Assembly (NCBI GenBank): GCA_021018815.1 | Contig: JAITYX010000055.1 | Span: 1,969,001-2,033,000 of the forward strand | Source of the DNA: Talinum fruticosum | Taxonomy: Eukaryota; Streptophyta; Magnoliopsida; Caryophyllales; Talinaceae | Reading direction: 5' to 3' | Length of the DNA stretch: 64,000 bases | Part shown: piece after piece, positions 25,112 to 36,588 of the stretch | Layout of the letters: the number at the start of each line of letters is the position of its first letter | Position numbering within the stretch: position 1 is the stretch's first letter | Notes under the pieces: model-generated | Told to the model about the DNA's origin: nothing | Seen by the model: the letters and a program-made list of their open reading frames with translations, nothing else | Databases searched by the model: none | Made by a program: the position numbers and the translations under genes

Positions 25112-26712
25112 AGAGAGCTCAGGATCTGTCCATTTCTGTGATCCTATCCACAACCCTATACGACCGTATTTATGATTCTGCTTCTAGTATAGTAAACTAC
25201 AGTGGAAAAAGAAGAAGGGGGCAGACAGCTTTAAAATAGTACTTATTCTCTTGCTTTCTCAGCAACATTGTTGCCTGTTTTGTCACCAACTTCCCGCAGT
25301 TAACAATTTCAGTTTGTCTATATTAATCATTCTGGAATGCCATCTGTACTTCAACTTTTGCACGTCAAAATGCCATTGATGCAACTTATCTAACACACTC
25401 ATTGGCAGTCTGTGGTCAAGTAACTACACTGCTACCCCCTTTATATTGTGTGAATGATAACAGCAGGGTATGAGTATCAGCATCAGAACAGAAACAACAA
25501 ATATAGGATAACAAGCATACCTCGAGCTTTGACCTCCTAGACATGATTCCCGAAGGTTGGCATTGTACCAAAACTGATCGTCATCATAATGTGTGATTAT
25601 CTGCATAAAGACAAATGATTAAAGTTAAGCCCATGAATATGAATCACCCTCTGAATTTGGCAGTAGGTGCAACCATATACCTGCCTCAGTCTGCAATCTT
25701 CTTCTTCACCTGTCTAATTTGTTAACTGTAACTTAAGTACTCCCATCATGCTCTCTAGCTTTTTGGTTACACATTATCTTGTAAGTATAAGATGCCATAT
25801 GCTTTACAGCCAGCTGCCATCCGAAAACTTGGTAATGTCTCAACTATACTCAAGTGAAAACTGAATTCATTCAAAAACACAGATTGTTTTGCAATCCAGA
25901 ATGTTGAAATCCCAAAGCAATCAAGGGCAAATAGACAAGTGCCAGAAAAGAATAATAAGCCAACATAAAGAGGGAGATCAAACTTCATTATCTCCTGGTA
26001 TAAGACCATCCTAAGCACTGCTATACGTTGTTGATTACTATCCCATTGAAAGTTTCTTCATATCATAACTTCTCTGTCAGTACCTTACTAAGAGGATGTT
26101 CCAAGCTCTTCAACCTCAACAACAGGCATTGTGGGGTCTGAGTTCACATGTAGAAGACATGTGTGCATAGAACTTATCGCTGAAGCTGTTATGGTGCAAA
26201 AAATTGAAATAATGGAAGAGTATTCCTCAAAATACAAAATAGAAATAAGAGGGAGAAAAATAGACGAGAGCGAACACAAGGGAGAGGGATGTATGATGTA
26301 ATTTAAGAAAATCAAGCCGTCTACATTAGCATTTATACATGGAATCTGAAAATTTTTGAAATCAATGTCCCTATCAAAGCAGTGGAGCACATCCCCATGC
26401 TTGTGACTATGGAACTTAACTTCCAGAAGCCCTCACTTTCAAGACATCAGAAGTCACAACAATTACCAGCAAAACAACAATGCTGTCAGCCCAGTGAGCC
26501 GTCAAAATCTCACACTTTGTAGGCAACATCAGTACTTACAACCATATACCACGAGGTGCTTTGCTTAACCCTTTTGTTTCAAGCACATCATCACAGGTCA
26601 CAACAATCATACTAGCACAGCAATGGTGAAGTAGTTGATTCTGCTTGAAAATCCACTTTGTCCCATACATCAGCTTCATTATAGGCAATAGTGGTACTAT
26701 AAGCAGAGACTA

Positions 26713-29700
26713 TCAGGTTCTTGGCCTAACCCTTCTACCATTGGTATCACCACCACTATCCGACAGTTGGGCCCATACACTTCGCGATTTTCCACCTGCA
26801 CTACTACAATCATCCTCACAACCTGCAACCGTCTTGAGAAGCTCTGACTGCAACGATGGGCAGTGTTCCTTAAGATACTCAAAGCCATCAGAGCGCATAA
26901 TAGCTGCAAAAAGCAAAAGAAAACTAAGTATAAGAAAATGTATTGCCAAAACTTGCTCATGAAATCATCAGTAAGAAAAAGTGACAGGGTGTCAATTAGA
27001 TATGAAAGGCGTAACTGCCACAAGCAACAGAAAATCACAGAAACTCTCCAAAACAAATAAAACCCTCAATTTCATGCCACTTGCAGAACTGTTCACTTTT
27101 CACTACTGGCAGTTCTAGCTAAGAAAGGTGGAGACCAGAGGATGACCTGCAAGGTTTTCAGCTGCAAATCTTAGACAAACAGCCTTCAACTGAGTCGCAT
27201 GGTAGCAATCAGCTAATGCCAGAATCTCGCCCACTGTATTAACTGATATATCTTTGCACAAACAAGATTCACACAACTGTCTCAGCCTTGCCAGGTCATA
27301 CTTATCTGCTACGGCCAGCAACTTTGCTATTAACAATTCAGATATGCGGGAATCCAACGACGAACTGCATGGACTTCGATCCACATCTTCCACAAGTGTG
27401 TCTCTGTATATGAAGTGTAACATAGCCTGCAGTGAACAAAAAAAGCTTGAATATAGAATATTTATCAAAGATCATGTCAAATTTACAATAATAAACTGAT
27501 AATTTCTAAATATTTTCCAAAGTTCCAACTAAAACATTCATCAAATAAAAACACCATGATACCCCTCTCTCCCCAAAAAACAAAACAAAAAACAATATCT
27601 TTACTGCTGAAGAAAAGGGAAAGATATGGAAGAAGCAACAAAAATACTTTTTAAAGGGAAGAATATGTTCACTAATATCATTCACAAGCATCAAACGTGT
27701 GATGAAGGACCTACAATGGATTGTAACTTAGGAGTCAAAAATTAACTTAAAACATGAGCAAGGATTGAATTGTGACCTTGAATACTTCAGGCTCCACATC
27801 TTCCACAATGATCTCTTCTTTTACTTCCTCTATCTTCTCAAAAAATTGAGACCGAAACACAGCAGACCGAGCAGACAATACCAATTTATGAGCATGAAAT
27901 TTCTCTCCTGCCACATCAAAGACAATATCCGCGCCTTCATTATTTTCCAACAACATACCAAAATGCACTCCTATATCAGACTCAGGAACCCGGATCGGAT
28001 GCAATCTAGGACAATCTACCGACGACACTACAACACCAACGGTACAATTAATTTTCAGACAGTCATCCTTGAGATAAGTTGATTGCTCAAGCAAACTCCT
28101 CTTGAAGAAACGTTTGTATCCCCTGCATGTACAATATAAATGATTCAGAAGATATAAAATTCAAATGCCAGCTAAACCTGCTATCAAGCTTTCGGTAAAT
28201 AAAAGAGGATTCTCCTTATCAAAAATAAAATAAAAGAGAATGTTCACACACACACACACACATATATATATATAGTTTTCTGAGCTTGAATATATATTTT
28301 GCCATATTTGCAAGGACGGCAAGTGATTAAGGACGCTTCACTGAATAAACCAGAAATTCCCACAATATTACACCGAAAATCAATTGCCTCAAGCAATTGT
28401 GACAAAGGAAATCATACCACTTAAACAAATTATCTTCTCATTTAAAACCCGTCCAAATTGTTGTATGCATGGAATCGTAGTATTACACTACCAAGCTATA
28501 GGGATAGCAATTAAGTCCGAGTTCGAGATAGATCCGACTCAATCTGAGGCAAAATAATCCGATTCAAATCAAAAGGAAAAATTCAATCGGAATCCAATAA
28601 AAATTATTCCGAATCTGAGTCTGACTCAAGCAGATTTGGATATTGGAGTACCAGATCCGACTAAGATTTGAATCCGAAGAAATTTTTTTTAAAAAGAAAT
28701 TCAAATTTAACTTTTAAAATTTATAAATATCTAACCACTCACTAACCCTAAACCCCTCCCTCCCACCAGTTGCCCCCTTCTACATTAGGTTTTTAGAAAC
28801 TCCCAAACTCTCCACTCTTTCTCTCCCTCTTGCTCTCCCTAGATCCCAAAGCACCCACCCCCACCTCCACCCCCTCTGCTCTATCTCTCTCTCTCACACC
28901 AATTTTCCCCTCTCCTCTCTCCCCTTCGCACCTACTAAGCTATTATGTGCTGGCACATCTCCGGCACTGCTACTCAACAACGACCACCACCACCACTTGC
29001 AATTGGTCTAAAACCACTCAATCTCTCTCTCTATCTCGTTCTTGTTCTGTGCCTGCCTCCGCCAATGCGCCACCGCTTCTACAGGTGCTCCTCTTAGTAA
29101 TCATCCTTCCGACTTAATTTTTTTGGTTTCAATTTGTAGATCTGATCCCCCAACTAATTTGTTTTCTTTTTTAAAATTTCCTTTTGTTTTCGTCTGTATA
29201 TATGTGAAAATGTGCAAAGTACAAATTTTGTTTGTGGGGTAAAGTTGCAAAAATGAAAAAAATTGAATTGGATTTAATCTGCTTGCATTCAGATTTAATC
29301 CAGTCAGATTCGGATTGAAGGTCCACCTCTGTCGGATCGGATTCGGATCGGACTTCGAATCCATTATAAATCGGATTGGATTTAGAGGTCTATAGATCTG
29401 AACCGTTGCCATCCCTAGTAGTGCATTTTTTTGTTTTTTCAAATAACTGAGTGTAGTATACTAATCTATAGGTACTAAACATGATTCATTACAACTTTTT
29501 TTTAAGAAAGAGGAAAACATAAAGTTACTACTTACCCCAAACATTAACAAAAATCTACTAAACTAAGTAACCATAAATTCAAGCACTGTCTACAGATTTT
29601 AAACCACTAAACTAAGTAATGAATTGTAATAAGTCCACGCACATGTACCATGCAGATGTTGTGATCACTCATTTTGCAGGAACTTAATTCTATACAAAAA

Positions 29701-32700
29701 ATTACACAGAGGTACCCTAAGGTTTAATGTAACTACCTTAAGGTCCCTCAAATATGAAAAATTACTCCTAGGTACCCCAACCTTTGCAAAAAATTATCTA
29801 GAGGTACCATAAGATTTGATGTACCTATTTTAAGGCCCCTCATGTATGAAAAATTACTCCTACATACCCTAACTTTTACTGTAATATTTTTTGTGGCCCT
29901 TTTATGGCCCACAAAGTCACCGGAAACATAAAAAGTCTATTTTATTCTTAATAAGGCATGTAAAATTTAACCAAATAACCTTAAAATTTTTTATTTTAAT
30001 TTAGTTTTTTCAAAACCCCTAATCCTCTCTCTCTCCTTTTCCTAAACTTAATCTGTCCGTCATCTATGTTAATTTTTTTATTTTAATTTTATTTTAATTT
30101 ATTTTTTCAAAATCGCTGATCCTCTCTGTCTCTCTACCTTGTGAATGATAATTAATTTTTTTGGTTCAAAATTGGTTTGCTAAAGGAATATATTTTAGGG
30201 GTTTAAAAAGACATGTCGTGCGTGTTTTCCGAACTTTTAATAAGATTATACCTATTTTAGATTTCTAACCATGTACATGGCAAACTTAATAGTGTTACTA
30301 TATTTTATCTTAATAAAAGCATAAATTTCTCATATTACTACATTTCGTTGTCTTCACATTTACATGACTATACCAAAGGAGACAATTGCAACATTTACAA
30401 TTTTAATTTTAATAGTTAAAAAATTACTTATAAAAATCACAACATACAAAATTTATAAATTTTCCAAGTACAAAATTTTTACAAGTATTAACTATAAAAA
30501 TCACAACATAAAAAATTACAAGTTTTATTTTGTTAGATGGGAAAAAGGTAAAAAATCGAGATTTTAAGTTTTAGTCATTGAAAGCAAAGGTAAAATTGGT
30601 ACTCAACAAAAAATTTGAGTTTCCTTCTCAAAATATCGGATATGTGATGTCAATGCCGGAAATGGACCGTAGAAAACATTACAACAAAGGGAAATGTACT
30701 TAGGAGTACATTTTCATTCCCGGAGAGCCTTTAAATAGTTACACTAAACTTTAGAGTGCCTCTAGATAATTTTTTGCAAGAGGTCGGGGTACCTAGGTGT
30801 AGTCTGCGTAATTTTTGCAAAAGTCGGGGTACCTGAGAGTAATTTTTCATACCCGAGGAGCCTTAAAATAGTTATACCAAACCTTAGGGTATCTCTGCGT
30901 AATTTTTGTAATTCTATCCAACCGGAAAATAAGACTAAGATATATTTAGCAAGAAAAAAGTTAATTCACGAAGTTGTAAGTAAATAACTTTAAAAGAATT
31001 TACATTTGATGTTACACAACAAACTCAATGTAAACTGTATTAATTAAACAAGACACTTTTTTCTCAACGAGCCAAGGTAAAATGTCCACTATAGTTTGAG
31101 GCAATCCGTTCTGCAAAAAAATTATCGATGCTTATAAGAAAATCTAAAAGAACATGGTAAGTTTTATTATGAAGAATAAAATATGCAAAGCAATGTGACA
31201 AATCAATCAGATGATCCACCAAGACGAGGAACAAAACAGTAGTTATGACAGTTTTTTGAACCGTAAAATATGTACTGCAACATTTTTACTTTTCTCCCCA
31301 TTTGAACATTTGTATGATAAAGAACTATGATTGTTGAAAAAATTTAAAATTATTGTAGATTACTTATCTATTTCTATACTCTACTTTTTTTCATCATGCA
31401 CTCAACATTTTCTTTTGGTTATCAAGAATTTCAAAAATTCAGATACACAGTGCATCCCACGAGTCAATCCAAGAGGAACATAATAACAAATTAACAATGT
31501 ATTTATCCCTAACCAGACCTGGTCTACATGACTTGTCATATAAAGTGATCATCTATCATCAATTGATATGATATTTTTAATCCAAACAGAACATAGTAAC
31601 AATGTATTTAGCCCAAACCTAACCTGATCTTCATAACTTGTCATATAAAGTGATCATCAATCATCATTTGATATGCTGTCATATAAAGTGATCATCTATT
31701 GTCATTTGATATGCAAGTTTAATGCCAAACCAAATTCACGCAGAGAAGAACATTAATGCAGACATTTAACATATCACACCATAGATTCATCAAAATTTGA
31801 ATGGGTTCCAAACCCCCGCAATCACACTAATCAACAAAAAAACCAAACTCTCGTATGGATTGAAAGACACATGAACCAGCTGGGGAAAAGTAGGAAGAAT
31901 AATTAACATAGGGAGATAAAATGTGCGTAGAAACATTCACTCAAAGACTACTCAATGGTGTTTCCAAATCTACTAATCCCTGAAATGTAGACATATGTGA
32001 TTCTTCACTGTTGCCGCACTCGGAAAACACCCTCTTAATAATTTTATAGTTTCACACTTAACTTTTCCAGATTTGATAAAGCAAATACAAGTTCCCCTAA
32101 ACACAACCAGCTAAATCTTCAATGGCCACCTTGAGCCTTTAGTCAGTGATTTCTCAAACTAATGCCCTAGACACCACATGGAATAGTAATTATTGTTCTT
32201 GCAAAGGGTAAAACCAAATAACTGAAATTGCGACCCTCAACTCAGTTCTTTCCATGTAAAGCATAAGAATAGAGTTTCACAACGACTTTAGTGACATCGT
32301 ATACAGTTGAATTAGCACTATAGTACTGCACTTCCTAGCACCCTAAGTTACAAATACTCCAAAAGACCCATAATAAAAATTGTCAAGAAACAACACCAAA
32401 TTATATAGAAACATACCACGTACTCCCCTGTATAAGATTGTGATCAAAGAAACAATAACAAATTACATAGAAACATACCACATACTCCCCTGTATTTCAA
32501 GGTATAGGGGCCGCTCTCGAGGGACCGGTAAAAGTGGCTGTGAACCTTATGCTTGCCCTGATCACTCTGATCAACAAGCGTGAGCTCGAACAACGCCCTG
32601 ACGTCGGTCCCCTCGCTGGCCAACGCAATGAAGACCGAGACGTAAGCCGAATTATCTTCCGGATTCTTGCCGTCAGGGTAGAAGTAGATCGCCCATTGGA

Positions 32701-32860
32701 AACCTCCGACGCTGAAATTTTCGCTCGCAATGTGCTTCCCCACTCCCATCCCCTTCGCTAGCGAGTACCCTTGGATGACGAATTTGTGCGAACCGTTCAC
32801 CGTTTGGGTTACGAACCTCGAGCTCGTCGGAGAAATCGCCGGAGTCGAAGCCTCCGACAT
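26713..32860 (-). CDS. MATH-BTB protein (BPM family), copy B
   Basis: Four exons on the minus strand: 32860-32479, 28122-27777, 27426-27147 and 26903-26713. Predicted product about 399 residues, close to the family's usual 400-465. MATH lies in exon 1 ([25 protein letters not shown]), BTB in exons 2-3 ([30 protein letters not shown]) and a BACK-like end in exon 4. Splice phases and exon lengths equal those of copy A, apart from one extra codon in exon 4 and the differing exon-1 breaks. Exon 1 has one frame break, one G short in AGGGGAGT (plus-strand C4, 32487-32490), just before the SMW codons and the donor TG|GTATGT. A weak alternative donor 3 bases further would keep frame but replace SMW. 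Intron 1 is 4.36 kb against 1.24 kb in copy A because of repeat insertions. Likely CUL3 adaptor. Confidence 0.87.
28245..28274. repeat. Compound (CA)n(TA)n microsatellite
   Basis: About nine CA units pass directly into about six TA units in intron 1 of BPM copy B, close to where the copy-B-specific insertions begin. Confidence 0.85.
28498..29418. mobile_element. Possible inverted-repeat element, gggatrgcaa ends
   Basis: The left end gggatagcaattaagtccga and the reverse complement of the right end gggatggcaacggttcagat are alike. Both sides hold many tccgaatc/atccgatt motifs in opposite orientation. The interior contains a CT-rich block at 28,740-28,930. No convincing target duplication is seen. 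The equivalent intron of BPM copy A lacks it. Confidence 0.45.
29694..30908. mobile_element. Non-autonomous MULE (Mutator-like) with long TIRs
   Basis: Long terminal inverted repeats of about 200 bp or more begin acaaaaaattacacagaggtac on the left. Read inward from the right they begin caaaaattacgcagagatac. A 9-bp target duplication, taattctat, flanks the element at 29,685-29,693 and 30,909-30,917. Inside are repeated aggtaccccaac and aggcccctcat phrases and no transposase. Sequence and TIR agree with the CNX1 intron element at 39,841-41,105, so both belong to one family. Confidence 0.82.
31485..31712. repeat. Local repeat of cttgtcatataaagtgatcat, three copies
   Basis: BPM copy B intron 1 holds three units of the phrase catataaagtgatcatcta followed by tttgatatg-like sequence, two of them also preceded by aacaatgtattta. 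Copy A has one unit at about 17,405-17,490, so it expanded after the duplication. Confidence 0.7.
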
Positions 32861-32966
32861 TGTTGCAGATTGGTAAGGAGAGACGGAAAGGGCAGGGAAG
32901 AGAGAGAAATGTCGTCAATTTGTCGAATTCATGCGGAACGAGGCGGGAATTTGGGGGTTGATTGAG

Positions 32967-32997
32967 TATATAATCAGCGATTGAAAACTAGGGTTTA
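32967..32997 (-). promoter_or_regulatory. TATA box and telo-box upstream of BPM copy B
   Basis: Minus-strand TATATA lies about 107 nt before the ATG and TAAACCCTAG just upstream, matching copy A. Confidence 0.5.
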
Positions 32998-33252
32998 CAC
33001 AGAGGGATTATGGCGGTAGAGCAGATGGGAAACCGGTGGTGGGTGGGGAATGGAGAAAGTTTGCAGGTGGGGCGGGAAGGAAGAAAGGGCGAAATGGGCT
33101 AATGGTCTATGTGTGGGGGTGGGGCAATGGTCACTGGTCAGTGCCTTTTGCTTTAAAAAAAAAAAAAACCCTACTACATTTCATGAATTCATTTCCTTGA
33201 GGACGCATCCACAGCCACAATATAGGATAATCCTCCACAATGTTTATACTTA

Positions 33253-33700
33253 GGCTCGTTTGGTTGGGTAAACCTGAAATCAAGTTTCTTTTTTAATTAT
33301 TTGGTTAGTTATTTTAAAGATGTAAACTTGAAATTTACACGTTTCAAGAGTTTGTAATTATTAAAAAAAAAGAAAAATTAGCCTATTTGCTATATAATTA
33401 TTATTATTACTATTATTATTATTGTCATTGTTGTTGTTGTTGTTGTTGTTATTATTATTGTTGTTATTAGATTGGGGTCTTTTTTTGTTTTTTATTTATT
33501 TATTTATTATATATAATTTTTTTCATATTGTTTGATAGAACATTACAGTTTGAAAATAGGTTTACTAAAAATTATAAATAAAATTTGTTAATTATTGAAA
33601 AAATTACAAGATAGTTAATTAAAAAAATTAAATAAATATAAGACTCAATATAAGCAAATATGCTAACAAGCTTCAACTTTTATTGAATCAAATGATGATG

Positions 33701-33757
<57 letters not shown>

Positions 33758-33979
33758 TTTAATAATAATAATAATAATTTACAATCATATAAAATAATAT
33801 AAAAAATAAAACAATTTTAATTTTATCCCATGATTAACAACCAAACAACAAGAACTGGAACTTGATTCCACTCCTGTTCTTTACCAAACATTTAAAGAAA
33901 ATATTCAAGTTCCATACCTAACCCCTCGGTATCATTCCTTGATTTCATTCCATTCCAATTTTGCATACCAAACGGGGCA
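33253..33979. mobile_element. PIF/Harbinger-like non-autonomous element with TTA target duplication
   Basis: The left end GGCTCGTTTGGTTGGG and the reverse complement of the right end TGCCCCGTTTGGTATGC form short inverted repeats. TTA flanks both sides (33,250-33,252 and 33,980-33,982). The interior is AT-rich and non-coding and carries the AAT microsatellite. The pattern fits Tourist-type elements. Confidence 0.65.
33692..33778. repeat. (AAT)n microsatellite
   Basis: About 27 AAT/ATA units with two interruptions, inside the Harbinger-like element. A separate GTT/ATT-rich run lies at about 33,397-33,468. Confidence 0.9.
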
Positions 33980-36398
33980 TTAGAGTTCGAAAAAGCTGAT
34001 TCAACGTAAATTTGCTACGAGGTTAAGCGAGTTTTGATAGAGATTTTTTAACCTATTTATTTCAATAAATTGATATATTTAATTTATTTAATTAATTGAG
34101 TTAGGCTTAGGTTGAAATTCTCAATGCAACAACACGTTTAATTTATTTATTTTAAAAAATTAAAATTAAAATATTATGTGATTTTTAAAAATGATAGGGG
34201 AGCTGAAAATTGAAAATTAAAGAGAATGGGGCCATCAATGGAAATAAAAATATCAAAATTAAATACTTCTTATATATTCATGGAAAATGATGTATGTTTT
34301 AGAGTTATAGAGTATACACATCTTGTGATAATAAACGACATTCAAGAACTATTTCTTTATACTAATAATTTTGTTATAATCAATAATCTTAAAAAGGCAA
34401 CATCGTATTTAGATAGTTTGAACTTGAAGTAAACAGTAAATGGGTCAGTTTTATTTGAACCTATTTAAAAAATAAACAGGTATAAGTTAAAATTTTCAAC
34501 CCGTTTAATAAATGAGTTAGGTTCAGGTTTAGGTCGATGCTTTTTCCCCCATTTAAGCTCGATATAAACACAAACTTGACCCGACCTAACCTATTTGTCA
34601 ACTCTAGTTTATACCATAGATTCAAATTTATAAATTCTATAATATGACATAAATTAGGGATGGAAGTCTCTTTTTTTTTTTTTTTGGAAATAAATATCAT
34701 GAAAATAGGGGATTAATTTTTTAAATTAAAACAAAATATCACATATATTAACTTAGGTTTATAAATCTAAGTTTATGGTATAATTTATATATCGTCTAAC
34801 TACATTAATTAATTGTAAATAATAAAACCCTATCATAATACATGATACATACTACTGGAAATGAATTTTATTGGATGCATATTTTTAGTTATTTTGTTGT
34901 ATGTGTTCATGAGCATGACTCATTTGATTACGAGAAAAGAGATAATTGTTCACATTTTCGTTCTTCACTAAATATATAATGGAATATGATACAATTATGA
35001 ATTTCCTAGGGATATAATATTAAAAAAATATTTTATGTACCTTATTGTTCTGATAAATATTTTTATTTATATTGAGATGGTGAATTATAAATAAAAATTA
35101 TTACGTTAAATTTAAAGGTCCTCCTTTGATAATACGAAATTTACTAAAATAAAGAGCAAAGACTTTGGAAATAATAGTAGTGGTTTAAACTATAGGCAGT
35201 GCAATGATTAATGATCTATAAAAAATAAAAAAAAAAGAGAGCCAAAATTGCTGTTTCTTTTGCGCATATGTGTGTAAGTTTATTTTTTCATCATTATGCC
35301 GTATTAGAGAGAAAGAGGGGATGTAAAATTTTTTTTTCATCGTTCATAATTGGCGGACTAAATAAATCGTGGTCCAATAGTTTAACTATGCCTAACTCAT
35401 GCATTATCAAATCACATGAAGTTTAATGAGTTGCATTGTTATCGGCCATACATCATTGACATGACACGTTGTAAGGATGATTCACATGCTCCTATTCTTG
35501 GACCAAATAGCGTGTAGCCGTTATAGATCGTGCATATTAAAAATAAGCCCAATATAGGCCATATTAAGATCATTCCATTATCATAAGATCCAAAAAAATA
35601 TATACATTTAGCTTTGCGGTTTCAATGATATTTGTTTATAAAAGTGGTCGAGTACCCCTTCGAATTCAATAATATGATGTCTGGTTTTCACAAGGGATAT
35701 CAAGGTTTAATTATCCATAAATAATGTGCGTGTATTAGAGTTTACAAAAAAAAAAAAAAAGGAGCAAGAGCCATACCCCCAATTAAGACAGATGGAACCT
35801 TAATCCCTAAAACTATTTAGGCCAAAAAAATTGGAGAAAGAAAGAGCCAATAACTCTATAGCATCCCGAAGACCGAGAGCAAACTATTGAAATGTCAAGT
35901 AGGCCATATTATACGCTCGTTGTACTTTCCTTGTTGACGATTTCCACAACTCTGTTATATGCTCACATGAGTTCCTTTATTTTCACCTCTTAATATCTCT
36001 TTATTATATAAAAACTTTCACTTAGCTATTATGTGTGTTGATTTCAGCGTCAGAGGCTCAATAGTTAGGACATGGGCTAGAGTTTTTTCCATCTTGTTTG
36101 GACTATGAGTAGGAATGGAAGTACATGTTGGACAATGCGGGAATGCCCTTCATCATCAAAATTTTAATGATTTTTCTTGATTCAATCTACGAGTCAAAAC
36201 ATAATGCCACATTTTGTTAATAAGTCGCATATTAAAAGTATTATATTACCTCGTTATATTTAATTGTAAAAAGTTATAAAATTATAAAAAATATAATAAA
36301 ATTATAAGATAATTATAAAATTGTTTATAATGAGATAAAAACTAGAAGGGAAAGCTAATTGGAACAGCCTAAAAAAACATGGATGCCTTGCTCCATGC
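33980..36398. other. AT-rich intergenic stretch of duplication copy 2
   Basis: No gene is recognised. Patches align with 22,600-24,600. An AT-rich block at about 36,240-36,370 (ataaaattataag motifs ending ggaacagcc) resembles the MITE at 3,730 and is absent from copy 1, so it is probably a later insertion in the CNX1 upstream region. Confidence 0.55.
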
Positions 36399-36588
36399 AT
36401 GTGAGGTCCACGTTGGAACCCCACAAACTCATCTGGTTTGGCTTTTTGTGTCATCCTTCGTTAATTCATTATCTCAAAATTTTCAATTCCCCTTCGCCTC
36501 ACTCAACGGACACTTGACCACAGTAGTCGAGCGAAGAGTGGAGTAGTCTATCGACGGAGACGCACCAGTCAAAGGGAAAGCGGCGGCG

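Larger units (their letters stand above)
24740..36581. repeat. Segmental tandem duplication, copy 2 (about 11.8 kb)
   Basis: Co-linear with 13,731-24,739. It starts at ttgacat at 24,740 and ends 7-8 nt before the CNX1 ATG. Compared with copy 1 it lacks the LINE. It has about 3.2 kb of insertions in BPM intron 1 (about 28,230-31,450), a Harbinger-like element at 33,253-33,979 and an AT-rich insertion at about 36,240-36,370. Because CNX1 follows directly, the right end of this copy is probably the original CNX1 promoter. Confidence 0.88.
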
